Source: Thioalkalivibrio sp. ALMg11 (GTDB taxonomy: Bacteria; Pseudomonadota; Gammaproteobacteria; Ectothiorhodospirales; Ectothiorhodospiraceae). From it: 64,000 nt of DNA. Every line of letters starts with the position of its first letter. Positions within the stretch are counted from its first letter, which is position 1. Made by a program: the position numbers and the translations under genes. Under the pieces are notes generated by a model that saw only the letters and a program-made list of their open reading frames with translations, was not told where the DNA came from and searched no databases. The DNA lies in contig NZ_KB898877.1 of NCBI RefSeq assembly GCF_000377905.1, forward strand, positions 92,340 to 156,339, read 5' to 3'. Positions 54,256-62,469 of this stretch are shown here, piece by piece.

Positions 54256-55710
54256 ATGCCGACCAAGAGTCTTCACGATCCCTTTGACGCCAATGCCGAC
54301 CTGCGCCACGGCTCCAGCTGCCGCCACGGGCACACCGCGCCGGGCAGCTGCAGCTGCTTCGACACCGCGTCCCCGGACCTGGAAGAGAAACTGGAGCGAC
54401 GCGCTACTCATGAACCCGTCCAGGCGGACGCCCACACCACCGGCGAAGACCTGAGCGACGAGGCCATGGTCGATCGCGCAGTGGAGAGCGCCATCGTCCG
54501 CGGCATGTTCGGCCACAACGAGATCAACCGCCGGCGCTTCCTGCAGATGATCGGTGGTGGCACGGTGGCTGCGGCCCTGGGCTCCATCCTGCCGCTGGAC
54601 AAGGTGAAGGCCGCGATCAAGGACGGTGGCCCGCTGGAAAAGACCAAGCTGCGGGTCGGCTTCGTCCCGATCACCTGCGCCACACCGATCATCATGGCCC
54701 ACCCCATGGGCTTCTACGAACGCCACGGCCTGGACGTCGACGTGATCAAGACCGCCGGCTGGGCAGTGGCCCGCGACATGTCGCTGTCCGGCGAATACGA
54801 CGCCTCGCACATGCTCTCGCCGATGCCGCTGTCGATGACCCTGGGCTCCGGCTCCTCGCGCGAGCACTACATCATGCCGGCGGTGGAGAACATCAACGGC
54901 CAGGCCATCACCCTGCACAACAAGCACAAGGACAAGCGCGACCCGAAGGACTGGAAGGGCTTCACCTTCGCGGTACCCTTCGAGTACTCGATGCACAACT
55001 TCCTGCTGCGTTACTACGTCGCCGAACACGGACTGGACCCGGATCGCGACATCAGCATCCGCGTCGTGCCGCCGCCGGAGATGGTCGCCAACCTGCGCGC
55101 CGAGAACGTCGACGGCTACCTCGCGCCCGACCCCTTCAACCAGCGCGCGGTCTGGGACGGCATCGGCTTCATTCACATGCTGACCAAGGAGATCTGGGAC
55201 GGCCACCCCTGCTGCGCCTTCGCCTGTTCGGCCGCCTTCGCCAACGAGAACCCGAACACCTTCGGCGCCCTGTTCCGCGCACTGATCGAGGCCACCCAGT
55301 ACAGCTCGGATATCAACAACCGCGCCGAGATCGCCGAGGCCATCTCCCCACGTGCCTACCTCAACCAGCCGCAATCGGTGGTGGAGCAGGTGCTGACCGG
55401 GCGCTATGCCGACGGCCTGGGCGAGGTCAAGAACGACCCGCACCGGATCGACTTCGACCCGTTCCCCTGGCACTCGATGGCGACCTGGATCCTCACCCAG
55501 ATGAAGCGCTGGGGCTATGTCGATCGCGACTTCGACTACAACCGCCTGGCGGAAGACGTCTTCCTCGCCAGCGAGTGCGCCGAAGTGATGACCGAGCTGG
55601 GCTACGAAGCGCCGAGCGACACCTACAAGAACTTCGAGATCATGGGCAAGGTGTTCGACTACACCGACCCGGAAGGTTATCTCGACAGCTTCGCAATCCG
55701 CAGGAGCTAA
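54256..55710 (+). CDS. Tat-exported CmpA/NrtA-family substrate-binding protein (probable cyanate)
   Basis: A 484-residue binding protein. The start MPTKSLHDPFDANADLRHG has GGAG upstream. A 90-residue N-terminal extension contains Cys/His clusters (SSCRHGHTAPGSCSC) and precedes a Tat signal NRRRFLQ (91-97). The core shows VGFVPITCATPIIMAHPMGFYERHGLDVDVIKTAGWAV, MPAVENINGQAITLHNKHKD and DGHPCCAFACSAAF, close to nitrate/bicarbonate/cyanate binding proteins of the CmpA/NrtA group. Cyanate is inferred from cynS in the same operon; nitrate or bicarbonate cannot be excluded. Confidence 0.9.
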   Translation: MPTKSLHDPFDANADLRHGSSCRHGHTAPGSCSCFDTASPDLEEKLERRATHEPVQADAHTTGEDLSDEAMVDRAVESAIVRGMFGHNEINRRRFLQMIGGGTVAAALGSILPLDKVKAAIKDGGPLEKTKLRVGFVPITCATPIIMAHPMGFYERHGLDVDVIKTAGWAVARDMSLSGEYDASHMLSPMPLSMTLGSGSSREHYIMPAVENINGQAITLHNKHKDKRDPKDWKGFTFAVPFEYSMHNFLLRYYVAEHGLDPDRDISIRVVPPPEMVANLRAENVDGYLAPDPFNQRAVWDGIGFIHMLTKEIWDGHPCCAFACSAAFANENPNTFGALFRALIEATQYSSDINNRAEIAEAISPRAYLNQPQSVVEQVLTGRYADGLGEVKNDPHRIDFDPFPWHSMATWILTQMKRWGYVDRDFDYNRLAEDVFLASECAEVMTELGYEAPSDTYKNFEIMGKVFDYTDPEGYLDSFAIRRS

Positions 55711-55713
55711 GCC

Positions 55714-56562
55714 ATGTTGAGCAATCTCAACTTCCGGGCGACGGTCCTCTCGCTGGTGATGCTCGTGGTCTTTCTGGGCGTGTGGCAGTTGGCCACCGCC
55801 CCGGAGGCCCTCGTCCCGCACCAGGGCGAGCTGAGCGAATACGAACAGCTGATGGGTGCCGGAACCGATCGAAGTTCCAGCAGCGGCATCCCGGCCCCGA
55901 CCCAGGTGTTCAGCCACGCCTTCAGTGAGCTGAGCAACCCGTTCTACGACGCGGGGCCGAACGACAAGGGCATCGGCATCCAGCTGGCCTACTCGGTCTA
56001 CCGGGTCCTGTTGGGGTTTGCCCTGGCCGCGCTGATCGCCGTGCCGCTCGGCTTCGTGATCGGCATGTCGCCGCTCTTGAACAAGGCGTTCGATCCGTAC
56101 ATCCAGATCCTCAAGCCGATTTCGCCCCTGGCCTGGATGCCGCTGGCCCTGTTCGTGATTCGCGACTCCAACATGTCGGCGATCTTCGTGATCTTCATCT
56201 GCTCGATCTGGCCGATGCTGGTGAACACCTCCTACGGCGTGGCCTCGGTGCGCAACGACTGGCTCAACGTAGCCAAGACCCACCAGCTGTCCAACTTGCG
56301 CACCGCGTTCACCGTGATCCTGCCCGCCGCGGCCCCGACCATCCTGACCGGCATGCGCATCTCCATCGGCATCGCCTGGCTGGTCATCGTCGCCGCCGAG
56401 ATGCTCGTGGGCGGCACCGGCATCGGTTATTACATCTGGAACGAGTGGAACAACCTCGATCTCGCCAGCGTGATCTTCGCGATCATCATGATCGGCATCA
56501 TCGGCTTCCTGCTGGATGCCTCCCTCGCCCAGGCCACCAAATTCGTGCGCTACGCCGACTAG
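55714..56562 (+). CDS. ABC transporter permease (CynB/NrtB type)
   Basis: A 282-residue permease, starting 3 bases after the binding-protein gene. Six predicted helices; the family loop is near VAKTHQLSNLRTAFTVILPAAAPTILTGMRISIGIAWLVIVAAEMLVGGTGIGYYIWNEWNNLDL. The N-terminus carries a longer periplasmic stretch (about 28-75) than the first-system permease. Confidence 0.92.
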   Translation: MLSNLNFRATVLSLVMLVVFLGVWQLATAPEALVPHQGELSEYEQLMGAGTDRSSSSGIPAPTQVFSHAFSELSNPFYDAGPNDKGIGIQLAYSVYRVLLGFALAALIAVPLGFVIGMSPLLNKAFDPYIQILKPISPLAWMPLALFVIRDSNMSAIFVIFICSIWPMLVNTSYGVASVRNDWLNVAKTHQLSNLRTAFTVILPAAAPTILTGMRISIGIAWLVIVAAEMLVGGTGIGYYIWNEWNNLDLASVIFAIIMIGIIGFLLDASLAQATKFVRYAD

Positions 56563-56590
56563 TCGGCCCCGCCCAACCAGGAGACCCAAC

Positions 56591-57502
56591 ATGAGCAAGG
56601 GATTCCTCGAAATCGAGAACCTGAGCCAGCGCTTCCCGCAACCCGACTCCAACGAGCCGATGACCGTGTTCGAGGGCGTGGACGTGACCATCAACAAGGG
56701 CGAGTTCGTCTGCCTGATCGGTCACTCCGGCTGCGGCAAGTCCACCATCCTGAACGTCCTCGCCGGCCTGGCCACGCCCACCGACGGCAACGTGATCATG
56801 GACAACAAGGAGATTACCGGCCCGAGCCTCGACCAGGGCGTGATCTTCCAGAACCACAGCCTGCTGCCCTGGCTGTCGGCACGCGACAACGTGATGTTCG
56901 CGGTGCGCGCCCGCTGGCCGCACTGGAACAAGGCGAAACGCCGCGAACATGCGGAGCGCTACCTCCACATGGTCGGACTGGACGACGCCATGGATCGCAA
57001 GCCCTCGCAACTCTCCGGCGGCATGCGCCAGCGCGTCGGCATCGCCCGGGCCTTCGCCATCGAGCCCAAGCTGCTGTTGATGGACGAGCCGTTCGGCGCC
57101 CTGGATGCACTGACCCGCGGCGTCATCCAGGAAGAGCTGCTCAAGATCTGGTCGGAAACCCACCAGACCGTGTTCATGATCACCCACGACGTCGACGAGG
57201 CCATCCTGCTGGCGGACCGCGTACTGCTGATGACCAACGGCCCGCATGCCCAGGTCGCCGAGTCGGTGAAGATCGACATCCCGCGGCCACGAGAACGCGC
57301 CAACCTGCACCAGCAAGAGGCCTACTACCCCATCCGCAATCACCTGGTCGACTTCCTGGTCAACGGCGCCAAGGAGATGTCCGCCAGGGCGCAGGCAGCC
57401 GCCGCCCGCGGCGACGATCCGCGCCACAGCCCTCGCGTCGTCAACCCAGGCAAACGCGAAAGCCATCCGGAACCCGGCCCGCGCATGGTGCGCGCGGTCT
57501 GA
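56591..57502 (+). CDS. ABC transporter ATPase (CynD/NrtD type)
   Basis: A 303-residue ATPase. The ATG MSKGFLEIENLSQRF has AGGAGA upstream. Walker A GHSGCGKST, signature LSGGMRQR, Walker B LLLMDEPFGALD, and FMITHD are all intact. About 50 residues of a basic, Pro/Arg-rich tail follow the family end (ARAQAAAARGDDPRHSP). It lies 28 bases after the permease and 34 bases before cynS. Confidence 0.93.
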   Translation: MSKGFLEIENLSQRFPQPDSNEPMTVFEGVDVTINKGEFVCLIGHSGCGKSTILNVLAGLATPTDGNVIMDNKEITGPSLDQGVIFQNHSLLPWLSARDNVMFAVRARWPHWNKAKRREHAERYLHMVGLDDAMDRKPSQLSGGMRQRVGIARAFAIEPKLLLMDEPFGALDALTRGVIQEELLKIWSETHQTVFMITHDVDEAILLADRVLLMTNGPHAQVAESVKIDIPRPRERANLHQQEAYYPIRNHLVDFLVNGAKEMSARAQAAAARGDDPRHSPRVVNPGKRESHPEPGPRMVRAV

Positions 57503-57536
57503 CTCCCACCCATCCATCGCATTCAAGGAGCATTTG

Positions 57537-57983
57537 ATGAGTCTCAGCAAGAACGCCATGACCACCACCATCCTCGAGGCCAAGGAAAACCGCGGAACCA
57601 CCTGGGCCGCGATCGCCGAGGCCACCGGGCTGCACGAGGTCTACGTGACCTCCGCCTGCTACGGCATGAACCACCTGGAGGGCGACCAGGCCAACAAGCT
57701 GGCCACCTTCCTCGGCCTCGGCCCGGAGGTCTCGCAGGCGCTGCAGGCCTTCCCGCACAAGACCTGGGACAAGACCATCCCCACCGACCCGGTGATCTAT
57801 CGCTTCTACGAGGCGATCAACGTCTACGGCGACACCATGAAGGCGCTGATCCACGAGAAGTTCGGCGACGGCATCATGAGCGCCATCGACTTCACCATGG
57901 ACATCGACAAGATCGAGGACCCAAAGGGCGACCGCGTGAAGATCACCTGGAACGGAAAATTCCTGCCCTACAAGAGCTGGTAG
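57537..57983 (+). CDS. cynS: Cyanate hydratase (cyanase)
   Basis: Converts cyanate and bicarbonate to ammonia and CO2 (via carbamate). The 148-residue protein (ATG at 57537, AAGGAG upstream; the TTG one codon earlier is not needed) has the N-terminal helical domain and the decameric active-site residues: Arg89 and Glu92 in YRFYEAINVYG, and Ser115 in DGIMSAIDF, matching Arg96/Glu99/Ser122 of E. coli. It is the last gene of the second transporter operon, so imported cyanate is used as a nitrogen source. Confidence 0.97.
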   Translation: MSLSKNAMTTTILEAKENRGTTWAAIAEATGLHEVYVTSACYGMNHLEGDQANKLATFLGLGPEVSQALQAFPHKTWDKTIPTDPVIYRFYEAINVYGDTMKALIHEKFGDGIMSAIDFTMDIDKIEDPKGDRVKITWNGKFLPYKSW

Positions 57984-57994
57984 GGCACCACACC

Positions 57995-58026
57995 GATCAC
58001 GCGGCGGCCCCACTCGCCGCGTGATC
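57995..58026 (+). terminator. Hairpin after cynS, probable terminator without U-tract
   Basis: Perfect 12-base arms GATCACGCGGCG and CGCCGCGTGATC with an 8-base loop, 12 bases after the cynS stop. No T-run follows, so it may instead protect the 3' end or act with Rho. Confidence 0.6.
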
Positions 58027-58110
58027 GTCCTTCCTCGCGAGCCGGTAATCCATCGCCCGTTCGCGCCCCAGCGTGTACGGCAAGTCCCTTGGCATAGTAG
58101 GCTCTTGCCG

Positions 58111-60585
58111 ATGCGTCATGCGCCCACTCTCCCCCGACTGCTAATCCTGCTGCTCCTGCTGTTCAGCCTGTCCGTTGCCGCGCCCGCAATGGCGGCAGAT
58201 GGTGACGGTGCCAGCGTTTACACCATCGGCGTACTGGCGTTCCGCGATGTCGGGGAGACCACGGCCCAGTGGCAACCCACCGCCGACTACCTGAGCACGC
58301 AGGTCGACGCCGCCGAATTCCGCATTCAGGCACTGAACTATCCGGACCTGGAGCAGGCCGTCGCCACCGGGGACGTCGATTTTGTCCTCACCAACACCGG
58401 CCATTACGTGCGCCTGGAGGCGCAACACGGCATCACCCGCCTGGCCACCCTGATCGCCGAGGAACAGGGTCAGCCCATCCGCCTGTTCGGCGGGACCATC
58501 CTGGTCCTCGACGAACGCGGCGATCTCCAGTCACTGGACGACCTGCGCGGGCAGCGGCTGCTGGCGGTAGAAGAAGACTCTCTGGGTGGTTGGCTGGCCG
58601 GTTACGGTGCACTGCGCAACGCTGGAGTGGATCCGTTCGAGGACCTGGCGTCGGTTCACTTCACCGGCATGCCCCACTACCGGGTGATCGAGGGCCTGCT
58701 AACCGGCGAGGCCGACGCCGGCATGGTGCGCACCGGCGTGCTGGAGGAACGGCTGCAATCGGGCGACCTGCCCGCCGACACCCTGCGCGTACTGGCGCCC
58801 CGCAAGACAGCGGGGTTTCCATTTGCCCACTCCACCCGGCTTTACCCTGAATGGCCGTTCTCGCGTCTTGGACACACACCTGACCAACTGGCCGAAGCCG
58901 TCACGATCGCCCTGCTGAGCCTGCCCGCGGATCACCCCGCGGCGCGTGAAGGCGGCTACCACGGCTGGTCGGCCCCGTTGTCCTACGGGGCGGTACACAA
59001 ACTCCTGGAAGAACTCGGCTACCCGCCCTACGACCGCACCGTGGCAATCAGCCTGCGCGCCTACTGGGAGGCCCGGCCGGAGGTCCTGCTCGGCTTCATG
59101 GCGGGGCTATTGCTGCTAAGCGGGTTGGCTGCGCTCTACTACCGGCGTCTGACGCGGCGGCTTTCACTGGAGGTCGAGCAACGCCGCGCGGCGGAGGGCC
59201 GCCTGCGCGCACACGAAGCTCGCCTGGCGTACCAGGCCGGGCATGACCCGCTGACCGGACTGCCCAACCGCACGCTGCTGCAGGAGCACCTTGACGAGGC
59301 CATGCAACAGGCTCGCCAGCGGCAAGGCCTAGTGGCCATCCTGTTCGTGGATCTGGACCGCTTCAAGAACATCAACGACAGCCTCGGCCACCGCGTCGGC
59401 GATGACCTCCTGCAAATCCTGGGCGAGCGCCTGAAGACGCGCTTCGAGGCCCGCACCGTGGCCCGGATTGGGGGCGACGAATTCATCGCGGTAATCGACG
59501 ACGCCGCAGAACATCGGGAGCTTGAGGCCCGCGCCCGCCAGCTTCTGGAGCTCATAGCCGAACCCTTTGCCGTCGGCGGCTGGACCAACTTGCAGGTAGG
59601 CGCGAGCATCGGTATTGCACTGTTCCCGGAGGACGCCACCGAAGCCGGTGAGCTTCTCACTCAGGCCGATGCGGCGATGTACGAGGCCAAGGACGCCGGG
59701 CGCAACACCTTCCGCTTTTACCGTACCGCCCTCACCGATGCCGCCAACCAGCGCCTGGAGATCGAGAACCGGCTCCGGCACGCCCTGGCCCAGAACGAAC
59801 TGGAGGTGTTCTACCAGCCTCAGGTACACATGACGTCCGGGAAGATCACCGGGATCGAGGCACTGGTGCGCTGGCGGGACCCCGAACGCGGCCTGATCGC
59901 GCCGGACGTGTTCATACCGCTGGCCGAGGAAACGGGCCTGATCGCCGCCGTAGGGGATTTTGTCCTGCGCGAGGCCTGCCGTCAGGTCGTGGAATGGGAT
60001 CGCCAGGGCCTGCCGCCGCTGGAGGTCTCGGTCAACCTGTCGGCGCGCCAAATCGCCGCACCGGGCCTGCTCCATCAAATCCGCCAGGTACTGCACGAAT
60101 CCGGCCTGCCGCCGCAGCGCCTGACCCTGGAGCTCACCGAAAGCACGCTGATGAACCATGCCGACACGACGCGCGGCACCCTGCAGCAACTCAAGGGCCT
60201 CGGCGTCGCGCTGGCCATCGACGACTTCGGCACCGGCTATTCGTCGCTGGCCTATCTGAAGGAATTCGCAATCGACATCCTGAAGATCGACCAGACCTTC
60301 GTGCGCAACCTGCCGGAAGACCGCAACGATGCCGAGCTGGCCATGACCATTATCGTCATGGCCCACAACCTGGGACTGGATGTGCTTGCCGAGGGTGTTG
60401 AGACCGAAGAGCAGCTCGGATTTCTGGCCGCACAGGGCTGCGATGCCTGGCAGGGCTACTTGTGCAGCCGCCCGCTGCCCACCGCATCCCTGGCCCAGCT
60501 GATGAACGACCACGAACCCGAACCGTTCGCGCGCCGGACCCCGGTAAAGGCCTCCAAGGCACCACGGGGCCAACTACGCAGCTGA
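58111..60585 (+). CDS. Periplasmic-sensor GGDEF-EAL cyclic-di-GMP protein
   Basis: An 824-residue protein. I use the ATG MRHAPTLPRLL, which begins a signal anchor (LLILLLLLFSLSVAAPAMAA). A PhnD/SBP-like sensory domain (about 35-300; YTIGVLAFRDVGETTAQWQPTADYL, VDFVLTNTGHYV) is followed by a transmembrane helix (LLGFMAGLLLLSGLAALYY), GGDEF (intact in RIGGDEFIAV) and EAL (intact in IEALVRWRDP; DDFGTGYSSLAYLKEF). Both synthesis and breakdown motifs are present, so net activity is unknown. It probably senses a small periplasmic ligand. It follows cynS by 127 bases. Confidence 0.9.
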   Translation: MRHAPTLPRLLILLLLLFSLSVAAPAMAADGDGASVYTIGVLAFRDVGETTAQWQPTADYLSTQVDAAEFRIQALNYPDLEQAVATGDVDFVLTNTGHYVRLEAQHGITRLATLIAEEQGQPIRLFGGTILVLDERGDLQSLDDLRGQRLLAVEEDSLGGWLAGYGALRNAGVDPFEDLASVHFTGMPHYRVIEGLLTGEADAGMVRTGVLEERLQSGDLPADTLRVLAPRKTAGFPFAHSTRLYPEWPFSRLGHTPDQLAEAVTIALLSLPADHPAAREGGYHGWSAPLSYGAVHKLLEELGYPPYDRTVAISLRAYWEARPEVLLGFMAGLLLLSGLAALYYRRLTRRLSLEVEQRRAAEGRLRAHEARLAYQAGHDPLTGLPNRTLLQEHLDEAMQQARQRQGLVAILFVDLDRFKNINDSLGHRVGDDLLQILGERLKTRFEARTVARIGGDEFIAVIDDAAEHRELEARARQLLELIAEPFAVGGWTNLQVGASIGIALFPEDATEAGELLTQADAAMYEAKDAGRNTFRFYRTALTDAANQRLEIENRLRHALAQNELEVFYQPQVHMTSGKITGIEALVRWRDPERGLIAPDVFIPLAEETGLIAAVGDFVLREACRQVVEWDRQGLPPLEVSVNLSARQIAAPGLLHQIRQVLHESGLPPQRLTLELTESTLMNHADTTRGTLQQLKGLGVALAIDDFGTGYSSLAYLKEFAIDILKIDQTFVRNLPEDRNDAELAMTIIVMAHNLGLDVLAEGVETEEQLGFLAAQGCDAWQGYLCSRPLPTASLAQLMNDHEPEPFARRTPVKASKAPRGQLRS

Positions 60586-60597
60586 CCCTGAAAAAAG

Positions 60598-60631
60598 AAA
60601 AGGCCTGCGAAAGCAGGCCTTTTCTTTGGTG
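60598..60631 (+). terminator. Intrinsic terminator after the GGDEF-EAL gene
   Basis: AAAAGGCCTGC-GAAA-GCAGGCCTTTTCTTT, a GC stem with flanking A/T runs. The remaining bases to 60835 hold no gene; only low-complexity CTCTC runs are seen. Confidence 0.88.
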
Positions 60632-60835
60632 TTTGGTGGAGCGGAGGACCACCGCCCCGGTGTTTCAATAGGTCTCACAGATCCTCTCTATCTCTCTGGT
60701 TCTGCGGCCCTTTTCCGGCCTCCCCGTTCTCTCCTTGTTGAACTTCGTCTCAACCTGTAGCATCCAAGAACATCTTTTTTGGGTATACAGGAGGCACTAC
60801 ACAAAAAGCCTCCACATAACTCTGTGAGGGACACC

Positions 60836-62047
60836 GTGCCGAAGAAGGCGAAGGAGCTAACCGCCATTGAGGTCAAACGGATCGACCGTCCAGGCTTCCA
60901 TGCGGTGGGCGGCGTGTCAGGCCTGGCGCTGCGGGTGACGGACACCGGATCGCGGCAATGGGTGTTGCGCACGCGCGTAGCCGGAAAGCGGCGCAACTTC
61001 GGTCTTGGAGGATTCCCCGATGTCATGCTCGCACAAGCCCGTGAGCGGGCGCGGGAGCTGAAGGATCAACTGTGGCGGGGAATCGATCCAGTAGCCGAAC
61101 GCAGAGCCGAAGAAGACGCGAGGCGCGCCGAGGCCGCCCACCAATGCCATGCCGCGAAGCAAGACGAGTTCCGCAACCTGAAGCACCGCAAGGATTGGAT
61201 TCGCTCCCTGGAGCACTACGCCTTCCCAACGATGGGCAAACTTCCGGTCTCCGCTATCGAGTTGGGGCACGTCAAAGCCGTATTGGACCCCATCTGGAAA
61301 GAAAAGACCGAGACGGCCAGCCGGATACGCCAGCGCATTGAATCGGTGCTCAGCTGGGCCACCGTGAGTGGTTATCGCGAAGGCGACAACCCGGCCCGCT
61401 GGAAAGGGAACCTGGAGGTTGCGTTGCCTGCCCCGCGCAAGATCCGCAAGCGCGACCATTACCGCGCCCTGCCCTGGAACGATGTCCCAGCATTCATGGA
61501 GGCGCTGCGCCAACGGCCCGGCATGGGCGCACGGGCGCTGGAATTCGCCATCCTGACGACCGCCCGATCGGGTGAAGTGCGCGGCGCAACGTGGGATGAA
61601 ATCGATCTGGACGCTCGAACATGGACAGTGCCTGCTGAACGGATCAAAGCGGGCAAACAGCACAGGGTTCCGTTGTCCGATGAAGCCGTGGCCCTGCTGG
61701 AAGCCCTGCCGCGCTTCGCGAACTCCGATTTGGTATTCACCGCACCCCGAGGCGGTGCGCTGTCCGATATGAGTATCAGCGCCGTCTGCAAACGCATGCA
61801 GGTGGACGCGGTACCGCACGGATTTCGATCGACGTTCAAGGACTGGGCCCGCTCCTGCACCACCTACGCCGATGAGGTGAGCGAATTAGCGCTGGCGCAC
61901 GTCAACAGCGACGCCACCCGAGCGGCCTATGCCCGCGACGAGTTGTTACCTCAGCGGGCGCGACTAATGGCCGATTGGGCGCGGTTTCTCCGCGAAGGGA
62001 CGCCAGACGGGGCCACCGTTACCAGCATCGAAGATGCTCGGGCCTGA
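60836..62047 (+). CDS. Tyrosine-type site-specific integrase (P4 family)
   Basis: A 403-residue phage/island integrase. The GTG at 60836 (GAGGG upstream) gives the usual N-terminus PKKAKELTAIEVKRI; the frame continues upstream without similarity. The DUF4102 arm-binding domain is about 1-90 and the SAM-like core-binding domain about 100-200. The catalytic domain shows Arg in TTARSGEVRG, HGFRSTFKDW, and a C-terminal HV-plus-Tyr segment (LALAHVNSDATRAAYARDE). It marks the left end of a mobile region; no tRNA attachment site is identified. Confidence 0.92.
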   Translation: MPKKAKELTAIEVKRIDRPGFHAVGGVSGLALRVTDTGSRQWVLRTRVAGKRRNFGLGGFPDVMLAQARERARELKDQLWRGIDPVAERRAEEDARRAEAAHQCHAAKQDEFRNLKHRKDWIRSLEHYAFPTMGKLPVSAIELGHVKAVLDPIWKEKTETASRIRQRIESVLSWATVSGYREGDNPARWKGNLEVALPAPRKIRKRDHYRALPWNDVPAFMEALRQRPGMGARALEFAILTTARSGEVRGATWDEIDLDARTWTVPAERIKAGKQHRVPLSDEAVALLEALPRFANSDLVFTAPRGGALSDMSISAVCKRMQVDAVPHGFRSTFKDWARSCTTYADEVSELALAHVNSDATRAAYARDELLPQRARLMADWARFLREGTPDGATVTSIEDARA

Positions 62048-62117
62048 CAGGCCTGCGCAAAGAGAATCGACGTCGAGACCCTGAACGTCAACATCGCCTC
62101 GGGCATCCCGGTCCACT

Positions 62118-62198
62118 TTAGTCCTTCACCTTCCGGCCGCCTTCGACTTGCTTCAGCGTCTGAACAATCTGGCTTTCCGTAAACCGACTCTTGCGCAT
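62118..62198 (-). pseudogene. Truncated IS3-family OrfA (N-terminal 26 codons)
   Basis: An ATG preceded by AAAGGAGG reads MRKSRFTESQIVQTL and stops after 26 codons, where OrfA normally continues about 60 further residues. Only the helix-turn-helix start remains. Remnant of an IS3-family (IS2/IS407-like) element inside the island. Confidence 0.75.
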
Positions 62199-62469
62199 CT
62201 CGGCCTCCTTTGGCTCTAGTGTGCCCGGAGACCTCCAGTTTTCAATGGACCGAATTTACGGGAAGGCGACAGTGGGATTTGTCTGCCCGGGGAAGGGGAA
62301 CCCCGACCTTCAACCGTTTTGTGCAACAGAGCCGCTAATCCTTCAAAGGACGAAAAGCGCGATGAGCCAGGCAAGCCCGAAGCATGAGGCCATTGGTAGC
62401 ATGGGCGCTGTACAGTAAGTAGCTATTCGGGGGCGAACGGGAAGTTGCGCCGGCAAGCGGGCTTGTCGG
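62199..62469. other. Gene-poor stretch with IS debris
   Basis: No convincing gene. On the minus strand GGCTCTGTTGCACAAAAC (ending near 62318) resembles an insertion-sequence terminal repeat of the IS5/IS6 type, but no partner is seen. The 75-codon open frame here has no recognisable family. Confidence 0.4.

Noticed and set aside
51359..54454. A 1031-codon open frame on the plus strand
   Set aside because: It runs out of frame through the ABC permease and the activator gene. The product is Arg/Pro/Gly-rich with no domains, as expected of a shadow frame in GC-rich DNA.
53797..56697. A 966-codon open frame on the minus strand
   Set aside because: It is antisense to the activator end, the cyanate binding protein and permease. 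Composition is His/Val/Gly-rich without recognisable family; codon bias fits the plus-strand genes.
58091..58110. TGGCATA followed by TTGC just before the GGDEF-EAL gene, a sigma-54 look-alike
   Set aside because: The GG and GC elements are about four bases too far apart for sigma-54.
60634..60672. TGGTGGAGCGGAGGACC near the integrase, like the 3' end of a tRNA or tmRNA on the minus strand
   Set aside because: Only about nine bases match and no T-arm sequence (GTTCRANNC) or acceptor partner is present, so I do not call a tRNA or attachment site.
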